A stretch of 64,000 nucleotides of DNA from Janthinobacterium sp. TB1-E2. GTDB lineage: Bacteria; Pseudomonadota; Gammaproteobacteria; Burkholderiales; Burkholderiaceae_D. The stretch covers positions 310,001 through 374,000 of the forward strand of contig NZ_CP142523.1 in assembly GCF_036885605.1 (NCBI RefSeq), in the 5' to 3' direction. The translations under genes and the position numbers were made by a program. Within the stretch, counting starts at the first letter, position 1. Each line of letters begins with the position of its first letter. A model generated the notes under the pieces. It worked only from the letters and a program-made list of their open reading frames with translations. It did no database searches and had not been told where the DNA came from. Of the stretch, positions 34,115 to 42,303 are shown piece by piece.

Positions 34115-34434
34115 AGTTTGCCCAGGGAGAGGATGCGGATTGCAGTTACAGAGCTCAAATTGAGCCCTTGGGTAGAGGTTGCAGTACCCGAATTCAGGAT
34201 AGCTTCAAAATGAATTTTGTGTGTAGGAGAGACGCTAACGGTATAGCGGGACTTTTCCGCTTGTGGAGTTAGCTCATGCATGGGCAGAGATGCGGCAACG
34301 GCAAGGGTCTCCATCGCTGCAAGTTCGCATAAACGTCGGCACGCTACACGAACACTTGCTCCAAAAATCTTAGCGAGAGCGCTCTCAGACATTACAACAG
34401 CTTCCATGTCGGAAGTTGTAAAAAGGATTTCCAT
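34111..34434 (-). CDS. HigB-like killer protein (RelE/ParE superfamily)
   Basis: A 107-residue protein similar in length and pattern to HigB-type killer proteins: MEILFTTSDMEAVVMSESAL, the internal Arg-rich FGASVRVACRRLCELAAMET helix, and a C-terminal SSVTAIRILSLGKL strand as in family toxins. It would be an mRNA interferase or another growth-inhibiting toxin neutralised by the downstream HTH-ImmA protein, with which it is translationally coupled. Family assignment is from pattern; catalytic residues are not certain. It is divergent from the ubiquitin-like operon. Confidence 0.68.
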   Translation of the reverse strand: MEILFTTSDMEAVVMSESALAKIFGASVRVACRRLCELAAMETLAVAASLPMHELTPQAEKSRYTVSVSPTHKIHFEAILNSGTATSTQGLNLSSVTAIRILSLGKL

Positions 34435-34487
34435 AGTCGCGCGACAATACAGCGTTTTGAGAGAAAAAACAAGGTATCAACGACGCG

Positions 34488-34546
34488 AAGGGTTAATATT
34501 TTACCGCACACCCAAAGGGTTAATAATTTCTTGACATTAACCCCTT
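34488..34546. promoter_or_regulatory. Repeated AAGGGTTAATA operator-like motifs
   Basis: AAGGGTTAATA occurs at 34488-34498 and 34515-34525, exactly 27 bases apart, and an inverted near-copy (ATTAACCCCTT) lies at 34536-34546 within the spacer of the promoter for the ubiquitin-like operon. The set sits between two divergent operons, and the HTH-ImmA protein is the obvious candidate to bind it. Confidence 0.6.
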
Positions 34547-34559
34547 AGGTTACTAATAT
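34531..34559 (+). promoter_or_regulatory. Near-consensus sigma-70 promoter for the Ubl operon
   Basis: TTGACA (34531-34536) and TAATAT (34554-34559) are separated by exactly 17 bases, a nearly ideal housekeeping promoter. It points to the ubiquitin-like gene with a 5' leader of roughly 75 bases. An operator-like inverted motif lies in its spacer, so strong but repressed expression is likely. Confidence 0.7.
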
Positions 34560-34640
34560 CTATCAATCTCTTCTGTGCAGCCAAGACAGTAGGGCCAGAA
34601 AATTTGCATGCCTCCCACAGCTAACCTGAAAGGTTTCATC

Positions 34641-34880
34641 ATGCCTCACCCCAAAGAGTATGAAATTATTGTCAACACCGTTCACCACAAGGTGCCTGGC
34701 CCCACGGTCACTTTCGAGCAAATCCTGCAGCTCGATGGCGTCGATACCGCATCGGTCGATTTAAAGTTGTATGACGTGGATTGGACCCACGGTCATGAAA
34801 AGGGCTCGCTGAATCCTGGCGGTTTTGTTCAACTTGAAAACGGGATGCGCTTCGATGCTGGCAAATCTAACCGCTCCTAA
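34641..34880 (+). CDS. Ubiquitin-like protein, single Multi_ubiq-type domain
   Basis: A 79-residue protein matching the Multi_ubiq domain pattern: YEIIVNTVHHKVPGPTVTFE, a central LDGVDTASVDLKLYDVDW, and the terminal EKGSLNPGGFVQLENGMRF with the typical ...NRS end. It has no terminal Gly-Gly, unlike classical ubiquitin. AAAGG lies seven bases before this ATG; an ATG 33 bases upstream has no ribosome site. Its end overlaps the E1 gene by 26 bases, so production of modifier and activating enzyme is coupled. It is presumably the modifier conjugated by the operon. Confidence 0.82.
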   Translation: MPHPKEYEIIVNTVHHKVPGPTVTFEQILQLDGVDTASVDLKLYDVDWTHGHEKGSLNPGGFVQLENGMRFDAGKSNRS

Positions 34881-36057
34881 CGCCGACGTACAGGCACTGA
34901 TCGACGACGGGTATTCGGTTGTCATTGTCGATGACCGATATCTCATAGTTGAGAATGTTCCATACTGTCCTGCTGCAGGAAAGATCGCATACGGCGACAT
35001 CATTTCGCCGTATTCGGTGGTCAATGGCGTCAGCCAGCTGAATGGTGATCACACCGTGTGGTTTACGGGGTCAATCCCACATACGGCACAAGGCGCATCA
35101 TTACAAGACGCCCTTGTAGCCGATACTATCGAAACATCGGCTGCTGATCGGAAAGCGCTCTGCAGACTCTCAAACAAGCCTGCTAAGGCGGAAGATCTCG
35201 CTCGCTTGCTCCAGAGCTTTCACGTCAAGATGCTTCATTACGTGAACAAGCTGTCTCGTCATGCCCGCGACGTCGACCCATCGGTCCGTGCCGATTTTCG
35301 AGGACGCTTGCAGGTAAATGCTCGCCCCTCTGTGTTCTACTATCCGAACACGGCAATTGCCCGTTCCGGCCTGGATGCTTACGAGGATAAATTACGGCAG
35401 CGGAAAGTCGCAATCATCGGCATGGGGGGCACGGGAAGTTACATCCTGGATGCACTGGCAAAAACGCCAATTGAAGAGATCTACATCTATGATGGCGACG
35501 CGGTCGAAGCACATAACTGCTACCGGATGCCGGGCGCCTTGAAACCTAGTGAAGCATTTAGTGGCATTACGAAAGCCGAACACTTTGCCAAGCACTATGG
35601 TCAGATGCGGAAGGGTATAGTCGGTCGCGCCGTACGAGTTGATGAGCAAAACATCACGGAACTCGGTGACTGCAGTTTCGTCTTTATCGCTGTTGATCAT
35701 GGGCCATCAAGAGAGCTGATCGCGAGTTACTTAGTAGAGCGTGGTATTCCGTTTATCGATGTCGGGATCGGAGTCGATAAAGTCCCCGCGAAGGTTCAAC
35801 TGCACGCCCGTGCACGCGTAACGCTGGTGACGCCGCAAACTGCTGACTTAGTATCGGCGCTGCCTACCGCCGACGACACAGAAAAAGCGGAATACGGTAA
35901 CATCCAGCTGGTTGAATTGAATGCGGTGAATGCCATGCTGGCGATCGTTCGCTACAAGCAATTTCTCGGCTTTTATACTGACGAAGCTGAGGCAGAAACG
36001 ATCAAGTACAAGGTCTCATGGTGTGAGTTATTGGTGAACAAGCGGAAACCAGAGTGA
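34855..36057 (+). CDS. ThiF-family E1-like activating enzyme with extra N-terminal domain
   Basis: A 400-residue protein. Residues about 180-390 are the adenylation domain: nucleotide loop IIGMGGTGSYILDALAK, the acidic strand IYDGDAVEAHNCYR, and FVFIAVDHGPSRELIASYL, as in E1/ThiF/MoeB proteins. Residues 1-165 form an additional domain resembling DUF6791 (VPYCPAAGKIAYGDIISPYS, then DHTVWFTGSIPHTAQG); its Cys 38 and Cys 103 are candidates for thioester chemistry. It probably activates the ubiquitin-like protein encoded just upstream and may also carry E2-like function. Start inside the Ubl gene, at ATG with weak ribosome site; the stop overlaps the next gene. Confidence 0.85.
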   Translation: MLANLTAPNADVQALIDDGYSVVIVDDRYLIVENVPYCPAAGKIAYGDIISPYSVVNGVSQLNGDHTVWFTGSIPHTAQGASLQDALVADTIETSAADRKALCRLSNKPAKAEDLARLLQSFHVKMLHYVNKLSRHARDVDPSVRADFRGRLQVNARPSVFYYPNTAIARSGLDAYEDKLRQRKVAIIGMGGTGSYILDALAKTPIEEIYIYDGDAVEAHNCYRMPGALKPSEAFSGITKAEHFAKHYGQMRKGIVGRAVRVDEQNITELGDCSFVFIAVDHGPSRELIASYLVERGIPFIDVGIGVDKVPAKVQLHARARVTLVTPQTADLVSALPTADDTEKAEYGNIQLVELNAVNAMLAIVRYKQFLGFYTDEAEAETIKYKVSWCELLVNKRKPE

Positions 36058-36518
36058 AAACACAGTCTATACGCCCTAAATTCGTGGTCAGCTTCCCATC
36101 AGTAATGGAGGATGGTTTGCTGTACATCAGCGAGGAATATGAGACTGCGGGCCACAAATGCTGTTGTGGGTGCGGGGAGAAGGTGATGACGCCGTTGAAC
36201 CCAGCGAAGTGGCAGTTGAGCAAGTCGCCCAACGGCGCCGTGTCGCTTTATCCTTCGATCGGCAACTGGAAGTTCGTCTGCCAGTCGCATTATTGGATCC
36301 GGGAGAATCGCGTCATCACCGCCGGCATGATGTCGAAGCAGAAGATTGAAGCTGTGAAGGCAAGAGACAAGCGTGACAGCCAACGGTACATCGACCGGAC
36401 GAACCAGACCATGAGAAATCAATCCGAGGGCACCAAACCGTCCACGCGGAGTCAAGGTAAGTCTGGCCTCATGAGCATAATCGCGAACACGCTACGCGGT
36501 TGGTGGAAGGGGTCGTAA
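36054..36518 (+). CDS. DUF6527-family protein (Ubl-system associated)
   Basis: A 154-residue protein starting with GTG that overlaps the E1 stop (GTGA). It has the family pattern: a Cys-rich HKCCCGCGEKV near residue 36, then SLYPSIGNWKFVCQSHYWIR with the invariant-looking Cys 76 and His 79. DUF6527 genes recur beside bacterial ubiquitin-like operons; the protein may be a processing or deconjugating peptidase (recalled, not verified), with Cys/His as the candidate catalytic pair or a zinc site. The C-terminal 60 residues are basic and likely flexible. Confidence 0.8.
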   Translation: MKTQSIRPKFVVSFPSVMEDGLLYISEEYETAGHKCCCGCGEKVMTPLNPAKWQLSKSPNGAVSLYPSIGNWKFVCQSHYWIRENRVITAGMMSKQKIEAVKARDKRDSQRYIDRTNQTMRNQSEGTKPSTRSQGKSGLMSIIANTLRGWWKGS

Positions 36519-36818
36519 TCAACGCTCGCTGCTATCATTAAAAAGGTTGCCGTAAAACATCTAAATTGAACAGCTGAAAGTGGGATACTGTGGACTTTGA
36601 ACGGATGTCTAGTGTCGGCAAAAACTGGACATCCGGGACAACTTCACGATTACTTTGCGGCTAGCCGATTTCGTCAATGTATATAGCCGATATGAGCTGA
36701 TCGTCCTGTACATTCTCCCTTCAAATGTTCTGTGCGTGGTTTAAAGAACACCAATACAGAGTTTATTCAAACTATACGGACATTATTTATACGATCACCG
36801 GAGCCGCACCCGCCCTGC
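36519..36818. other. Non-coding stretch beyond glmS 3' end (island right border)
   Basis: No gene is supported in this 300-base interval. It contains the 8-bp inverted repeat at 36602-36635 and remains AT-rich up to about 36800, where composition changes to that of glmS. The border therefore lies within about 25 bases of the glmS stop, where attTn7-type insertions occur, but no Tn7-type end or transposition gene is visible. Confidence 0.5.
36602..36635. repeat. Inverted repeat CGGATGTC-N18-GACATCCG
   Basis: A perfect 8-bp dyad with an 18-base loop lies 84 bases after the DUF6527 stop. There is no following U-tract. It could be an imperfect terminator or the worn end of an insertion element; neither can be settled from the sequence. 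Confidence 0.5.
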
Positions 36819-38648
36819 TTACTCCACCGTCACCGACTTGGCCAGATTGCGTGGCTTGTCCACGTCCGTACCGCGCGCCAGCGCCGTGTGGTAGGCCAGC
36901 AATTGCAGCGCGACCACGTGCAGGATCGGCGACAGATCGCCGTAGTGCTCGGGCAGGCGGATGACGTGCAGGCCTTCGCCGGAGCTGATGCGCGAATCGA
37001 CGTCGGCGAAGACGTACAGTTGGCCGCCGCGGGCGCGCACTTCCTGCATGTTCGATTTCAGCTTTTCGATCAGGGCGTCGTTTGGCGCGATGGTGACGAC
37101 CGGCATTTCATTCGTCACCAGGGCCAGCGGGCCATGTTTCAGTTCACCTGCCGGGTACGCTTCGGCGTGAATGTACGAGATTTCCTTCAGTTTCAGCGCG
37201 CCTTCCAGGGCGATCGGGTAGTGCATGCCCCGACCGAGGAAGAGGGCGTTTTCCTTGCGGGCGAATTCTTCGGACCAGGCGATGATTTGCGGTTCCAGCG
37301 CCAGCACGGAAGCAATCGCGACGGGCAAGTGGCGCATGGCTTTCAGGTGCGCCGCTTCCTGTTCTTCGGACAGGTGACCATTGACTTGCGCCAGGCACAG
37401 CGTCAGCAGGAACAGGCCTGCCAGCTGCGTGGTGAAGGCCTTGGTGGAGGCCACGCCCACTTCCACGCCGGCGCGCGTGATGTAGGCCAGCGCGCATTCG
37501 CGCACCATGGCGCTGGTGGCCACGTTGCAGATGGTCAAGGTGTGCAGCATGCCCAGGCTGCGCGCGTGTTTCAGGGCGGCCAGGGTGTCGGCCGTTTCGC
37601 CGCTTTGCGAAATGGTGACGACCAGTGTATTCGGATTCGGCACGCTGTCGCGGTAGCGGTATTCGCTGGCCACTTCCACGCTGACGGGTACCTTGGCGAT
37701 CGACTCGATCCAGTATTTCGCCGTCATGCCCGCGTACGAGCTGGTGCCGCAGGCGAGGATCAGCACGCGGTCGATCTGCTTGAAGATTTTATAGGCGTCG
37801 TCGCCGAACAGTTCCGGCATGATGCCCGTCACGCCTTCCAAGGTGTCGCCGATGGCGCGCGGCTGCTCGAAGATTTCCTTCTGCATGTAGTGGCGGTACG
37901 GGCCCAGCTCGGCCGCACCCGTGTGCGCATGCACGGTTTTCACTTCGCGCTCGACGGGCTTGCCATCGACATCGACGATCCAGCAGCGCGACAGTTGCAG
38001 GTCGACCACATCGCCTTCTTCCAGGTAGATGATCTGGTCCGTCGTGCCGGCCAGCGCCATGGCGTCGGACGCGACAAAGTTTTCACCATTGCCCAGGCCG
38101 ACGATCAGAGGCGAACCCTGGCGCGCGGCGACCACGCGGTGCGGTTCGTCGCGGCAGAACACGGCAATCGCATACGCGCCATCGAGGCGTTTCACGGCTT
38201 GCTGCACGGTCTCGAACAGGTCGCCGTTGTACATGTGCTCGACCAGGTGGGCAATCACTTCCGTGTCCGTCTGGCTCTGGAAGACGTAACCGAGGGCCGT
38301 CAGTTCGGCGCGCAGCTCGTCGTGGTTTTCGATGATGCCGTTATGCACCAGCGCCACGCGGGCGTTCTCTTCCGTTGGGGAAAAGTGCGGGTGGGCATTG
38401 AAGGAGACAGGGGCGCCATGCGTGGCCCAGCGCGTGTGGGCGATGCCCGTGAAACCGCTCAAGCCTTCTTCACCGATCTGCTTTTCCAGCTCGGCTACGC
38501 GCGAGGTGGAGCGCGAGCGCTGCAAGCGGCCATCCGCATGCAGGGCGATGCCGCAAGAATCGTAGCCGCGGTATTCCAGGCGCTTCAAGCCTTCGACCAG
38601 GATGGGAGTGATATTACGTTGCGCTACTGCGCCGACGATGCCGCACAT
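36819..38648 (-). CDS. glmS: Glucosamine-6-phosphate synthase (isomerizing)
   Basis: A 609-residue enzyme that makes glucosamine-6-phosphate from fructose-6-phosphate and glutamine, the first committed step to UDP-GlcNAc. It starts [12 protein letters not shown], leaving Cys 2 as the N-terminal nucleophile after processing; the glutaminase domain is followed by two SIS isomerase domains ([32 protein letters not shown]). The C-terminus reads [11 protein letters not shown], the conserved end used by TnsD-type attTn7 targeting. A divergent Lrp-type gene lies upstream and the accessory island downstream. Confidence 0.97.
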   Translation of the reverse strand: MCGIVGAVAQRNITPILVEGLKRLEYRGYDSCGIALHADGRLQRSRSTSRVAELEKQIGEEGLSGFTGIAHTRWATHGAPVSFNAHPHFSPTEENARVALVHNGIIENHDELRAELTALGYVFQSQTDTEVIAHLVEHMYNGDLFETVQQAVKRLDGAYAIAVFCRDEPHRVVAARQGSPLIVGLGNGENFVASDAMALAGTTDQIIYLEEGDVVDLQLSRCWIVDVDGKPVEREVKTVHAHTGAAELGPYRHYMQKEIFEQPRAIGDTLEGVTGIMPELFGDDAYKIFKQIDRVLILACGTSSYAGMTAKYWIESIAKVPVSVEVASEYRYRDSVPNPNTLVVTISQSGETADTLAALKHARSLGMLHTLTICNVATSAMVRECALAYITRAGVEVGVASTKAFTTQLAGLFLLTLCLAQVNGHLSEEQEAAHLKAMRHLPVAIASVLALEPQIIAWSEEFARKENALFLGRGMHYPIALEGALKLKEISYIHAEAYPAGELKHGPLALVTNEMPVVTIAPNDALIEKLKSNMQEVRARGGQLYVFADVDSRISSGEGLHVIRLPEHYGDLSPILHVVALQLLAYHTALARGTDVDKPRNLAKSVTVE

Positions 38649-38809
38649 GGAAACCTCTGTCTAAAATTTAATCAATGCACGCATGCTAATGCAGAGTGCA
38701 TGAAATATGCTTTCTAAATAAGTGTATATTTGACTAAATATTTCACCTCTATTTTTTGGTGAAATATTATTTCATTTAAACTCAATATATTCTCCAATTC
38801 TTCAATACC

Positions 38810-39283
38810 ATGAGCGAAGACAACATTACCCTCGACGAAATCGATCGTCGCATCCTGAACGCCTTGCAAATTGATGCATCGCAAACCAACAGTGAACTGG
38901 CGCGCTCGGTGCACGTCTCGGCGCCCACCTGTTTGCGGCGGGTCAAGCATTTAAGGGAAAGCGGCGTCATCGAGCGGCAAGTGGCCATCGTCGCGCCGCA
39001 GCTGGTGGGCGCGCGCTTGACTGCCATCGTGGAAATCACGCTCGACGTACAGGCGGCGGAGCGCATGGCGGAATTCGAGCAGCTGGTGGCGCAGGAAGCG
39101 GCCGTGCTGCAATGCTACCGCGTCTCGCCCGGGCCCGACTTCGTGCTGATGGTGCAAGTGGCCGACATGCCCGCCTACCACGCGCTGGCGCACCGCCTGT
39201 TTGCCGCACACGCGAATGTGCGCAACGTGAAAAGCTATTTTTCCACGTTCCGCAGCAAGTTCGAGACGCGCATCGCGGTATGA
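38810..39283 (+). CDS. Lrp/AsnC-family transcriptional regulator
   Basis: A 157-residue regulator: helix-turn-helix (ARSVHVSAPTCLRRVKHLRE) at residues 25-50 and a RAM ligand domain from about 75 (LTAIVEITLDVQAAERMAEF), with QCYRVSPGPDFVLMVQVADM as the typical core. It probably senses an amino acid. It is divergent from glmS across an AT-rich 160-base region, which may carry promoters for both, but I see no clear operator. A cluster of DnaA-box repeats follows its stop. Confidence 0.9.
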   Translation: MSEDNITLDEIDRRILNALQIDASQTNSELARSVHVSAPTCLRRVKHLRESGVIERQVAIVAPQLVGARLTAIVEITLDVQAAERMAEFEQLVAQEAAVLQCYRVSPGPDFVLMVQVADMPAYHALAHRLFAAHANVRNVKSYFSTFRSKFETRIAV

Positions 39284-39303
39284 AGCAAGCGGACAGAACA
39301 GTT

Positions 39304-39875
39304 ATCCCTGCTTATCCTCACTTTTCCGCATGCTTATACACAAGTTTATCCACAGCATAAAAATCACGGATTTTCACGGCTGCCACATCCGGCCTCGCAG
39401 GAGGCCCCTCAATAAATGTGTAGCTACTGCCGTGTAAAAACTTATCCCGGCTTATCCATCGCTTGTCCATGCCTTAAGCACAGGCTTTTGCACAGCTTTA
39501 CCCACAGCCCATACTTACGAATAATTCTTAAATATCCTTATAATACAATGACTTATAAGTTATTCATCACTTATCCGTAGATTGCACACAAGCTTATCCA
39601 CAGTTCAGGCAATCAAAAAACCGGCGATGCTTTTTCAGTCTGCCCGGACTGGCTTGTACGCTGGAGCGGCAAGCTGGACCAGAAAACTTATCCCGTCTTT
39701 TCCACAGGTTTTGTACCGTTTATACGCAGTTTATACCGGGCTTATCCATCACTTGTCCGCATGCTTGTTCACATGTTTATCCACACACAGCAATACAGAG
39801 AAAATGCGGGATGGGAAAAATGGTCGGACTTATCCCGGGTTGCCAGCCAACTCTCCACAGGACTATCCACAGGTA
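39304..39875. repeat. Cluster of imperfect repeats containing DnaA boxes
   Basis: The 652-base interval between the Lrp gene and glmU holds no gene. It has at least four imperfect copies of a ~45-50 base unit resembling GGCTTATCCATCACTTGTCC followed by ATGCTT, a CACA motif and TTATCCACA (starts near 39309, 39449, 39561 and 39739). Exact DnaA boxes TTATCCACA lie at 39346-39354, 39594-39602 and 39777-39785; one-mismatch versions lie at 39498, 39698 and 39863. All exact boxes share one orientation. DnaA titration or a replication-linked role is possible. Confidence 0.75.
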
Positions 39876-39912
39876 TAAAAAAACGCCGCCAGCCCGGACA
39901 GGCTGACGGCGT
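39876..39912 (-). terminator. Rho-independent terminator of glmU
   Basis: On the minus strand a 12-bp stem with one mismatch (ACGCCGTCAGCC / GGCTGGCGGCGT, loop TGTCCG) is followed by a run of T residues. It lies 23 bases beyond the glmU stop. Confidence 0.85.
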
Positions 39913-39935
39913 CATGCGTACCGAGGGCGGTGCGC

Positions 39936-41312
39936 TTACTTCTTGATTTTCACAGGACGCGTCCAGCCGTCGATGGTCACTTGCCGCGCGCGCGAAACGG
40001 TCAGCTTGCCGGCCGGTGCATCTTTCGACAAGGTCGTGCCGGCGCCCAGGGTGGCGCCCTTGCCGACGGTGACGGGCGCGATCAACTGGCTGTCGCTGCC
40101 AATGAAGGCGTCGTCTTCAATCACCGTGCGGAACTTGTTCACGCCATCGTAGTTGCAGGTAATCGTGCCGGCGCCGATGTTGACCTTCGAGCCGATGGTG
40201 GCGTCGCCGATGTAGGCCAGGTGATTCGCCTTGCTGTGCGCGGCGATCTGGCTGTTTTTCACCTCGACGAAGTTACCGATGTGCACGTCTTCCGCCAGGA
40301 CCGTGCCCGGGCGCAGGCGCGCGTACGGGCCGATGATGGAAGCGGCGCCGACGATGGCGTCCTCGATATGGCAGAAGGGCTTGATGTGCGCGCCGGGCGC
40401 CACCGTGGCGTTGATGAAGACGTTGTTGGCGCCCACGCGCACGCCGTCGCCCAGTTCGACTCTGCCTTCAAATACGCAGCCGACGTCGATGGTGACATCG
40501 CGGCCGCAAATGAGTTCGCCGCGCACGTCGATGCGGGCCGGGTCAAACAGGGTCACACCACGCTCGAGCAGCGCTTGCGCGATATTGTTCTGGTGGATGC
40601 GTTCCAGCTGGGCCAGCTGCACCTTGCTGTTGACGCCCGCCACTTCCCACACGGCGGCAGGATGCGCCGAGGTGACGGCCACGCCGTCAGCGACTGCCTG
40701 GGCAACGATATCGGTCAGATAGTATTCCCCTTGCGCATTGTCATTCGACAAGGCCGACAACCATTGCTTCAGGGCCACGGTGGGCGCGACCATGATGCCG
40801 CTGTTGATTTCCTTGATGGCGCGCTCTGCTGGCGTGGCATCTTTTTCCTCGACGATGCGCACGATGGCGCCGTGCTCGCGCACGATGCGGCCCAGGCCGA
40901 AAGGATCGTCCTGTTCCACGGTCAAAATGGCCAGCTTATCGTTACCAGCCGCCTGCACCAGCTGCTGCAGGGAAGCGGCGCTGGTCAGCGGCACGTCGCC
41001 GTACAGGATCAGGGTCGGCACGCTGTCGTCCAGCAAAGGCAGCGCTTGCTGCACGGCATGGCCTGTGCCCAGCTGCTGCGCCTGCTCAGCGGCATCGATC
41101 TGCACGGCATGGTTCACCTTGTAGCCGTCGAGCAACTTCAGCACCGCTGCGCCCCCATGCCCGTAAATCACGCATAATCGGGACGGCGCCAGGCCGCGCG
41201 CCGTGTCGATGACGTGCGACAACAATGGCTTGCCCGCCAACGAGTGCAATACCTTGGGCAGTGCCGACTGCATGCGTTTGCCCATACCGGCAGCGAGAAT
41301 GACAACGTTCAT
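39936..41312 (-). CDS. glmU: Bifunctional UDP-GlcNAc pyrophosphorylase / GlcN-1-P acetyltransferase
   Basis: A 458-residue enzyme that acetylates glucosamine-1-phosphate and couples it to UTP to form UDP-GlcNAc. The N-terminus [20 protein letters not shown] is the pyrophosphorylase signature; the C-terminal half shows left-handed beta-helix hexapeptides ([20 protein letters not shown]) and the acetyltransferase end. The ATG at MNVVILAAG is used because the frame upstream is unrelated to the family. With glmS nearby it completes most of the route to UDP-GlcNAc, lacking only glmM here. Confidence 0.97.
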   Translation of the reverse strand: MNVVILAAGMGKRMQSALPKVLHSLAGKPLLSHVIDTARGLAPSRLCVIYGHGGAAVLKLLDGYKVNHAVQIDAAEQAQQLGTGHAVQQALPLLDDSVPTLILYGDVPLTSAASLQQLVQAAGNDKLAILTVEQDDPFGLGRIVREHGAIVRIVEEKDATPAERAIKEINSGIMVAPTVALKQWLSALSNDNAQGEYYLTDIVAQAVADGVAVTSAHPAAVWEVAGVNSKVQLAQLERIHQNNIAQALLERGVTLFDPARIDVRGELICGRDVTIDVGCVFEGRVELGDGVRVGANNVFINATVAPGAHIKPFCHIEDAIVGAASIIGPYARLRPGTVLAEDVHIGNFVEVKNSQIAAHSKANHLAYIGDATIGSKVNIGAGTITCNYDGVNKFRTVIEDDAFIGSDSQLIAPVTVGKGATLGAGTTLSKDAPAGKLTVSRARQVTIDGWTRPVKIKK

Positions 41313-41337
41313 AGACCGTCTTTTATAAGTTAAGAAT

Positions 41338-42234
41338 ATGAAAAAGTTTAACACGCAGGCCCCATTCTCCAGCCGCTTTCGTTACGCCGTGCTGGCCATG
41401 CTTTTCATTATCGTCGCAGGCTGCAGCGGCTTGCGCCTGGCCTACAACAATGGCGATACCGTGCTGTACTGGTGGCTGAACGCGTATGTCGACCTGGACC
41501 GCGACCAGAAAGGCTGGGTGCGCGAGGATATCGACAAGCTGTTCGACTGGCACCGCAAGACGCAATTGAAGGATTACGTGGAAATCCTGCGCACGGGCCA
41601 GAAGCAGCTGCAAGGCAATATCACGCAGGCGGACCTGATGGCCGATTACAGCGAGATCAAGCAGCGCACCCAGGCGCTGCTGCTGAAAGCGGCGCCCGAA
41701 CTGGCCGACCTGGCCCGTTCGCTCAAGCCCGAGCAGATCGCGCAGATGGAAAAGAAGTTCAAGTCGAACAATGATGATTACCGCAAGAAATATCTGAGCG
41801 GCGACCAGGAGAAGCGCCAGCAACTGCGCTACAAGAAAGCCATGGAGCAATTCGAACTGTGGTTCGGCAGCTTCAGCAGCGAGCAGGAAGCCATCATCCG
41901 CAAGGCGTCCGACGCGCGTCCGCTGAACAATGAGATCTGGCTCGACGAACGCATGCGGCGCCAGCAGAATGTGTTGAACCTGGTCAAGAAGGTCCACCAG
42001 GAAAAACTCGGCAAGGACGCCACCGTGGGCTTGGTCACGACCCTGATCAAGGACAGTTTCGAGCGCCTGGAACATTCGGAGCGCAAGGCCTTCTTCGATG
42101 CCTACGAAAGCAGCACGGCGCAGATGGTCATGACGGTGATCAAGATCGCCACGCCGGCGCAAAAGACCCACGCCGTCAAGCGCATGCAGGGCTGGATCGA
42201 CGATTTCAATTCCCTGGCCACGCAACCCAAATAG
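41338..42234 (+). CDS. DUF6279-family lipoprotein
   Basis: A 298-residue lipoprotein with a signal peptide ending in FIIVAGCSG (lipobox Cys at about 29), followed by a helical, charge-rich domain with the DUF6279 hallmark [20 protein letters not shown]. The remainder is Lys/Glu/Gln-rich with several long amphipathic helices. Function unknown. It is divergent from glmU and 69 bases upstream of rsmD. Confidence 0.82.
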   Translation: MKKFNTQAPFSSRFRYAVLAMLFIIVAGCSGLRLAYNNGDTVLYWWLNAYVDLDRDQKGWVREDIDKLFDWHRKTQLKDYVEILRTGQKQLQGNITQADLMADYSEIKQRTQALLLKAAPELADLARSLKPEQIAQMEKKFKSNNDDYRKKYLSGDQEKRQQLRYKKAMEQFELWFGSFSSEQEAIIRKASDARPLNNEIWLDERMRRQQNVLNLVKKVHQEKLGKDATVGLVTTLIKDSFERLEHSERKAFFDAYESSTAQMVMTVIKIATPAQKTHAVKRMQGWIDDFNSLATQPK

Positions 42235-42303
42235 CGGGGCAGCGCCAGCAGGGGGGAGGGGGCCATATGCTATAGTGGCCGCCATCGAATTGAAGAAATC
42301 CCC

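Noticed and set aside
36602..36635. Transposon end or terminator
   Set aside because: The dyad lacks a T-run and no partner repeat is seen on the other side of the island, so neither identity is claimed.
36780..36820. Tn7-type insertion with tns genes
   Set aside because: The position next to glmS is right, but no Tn7 end repeats or transposition genes are visible.
36732..38717. 661-residue plus-strand open frame
   Set aside because: Antisense shadow of glmS with no ribosome site or recognisable domain.
39304..39875. Possible CRISPR array
   Set aside because: The repeats are imperfect, unevenly spaced and share a DnaA-box core, and there are no cas genes.
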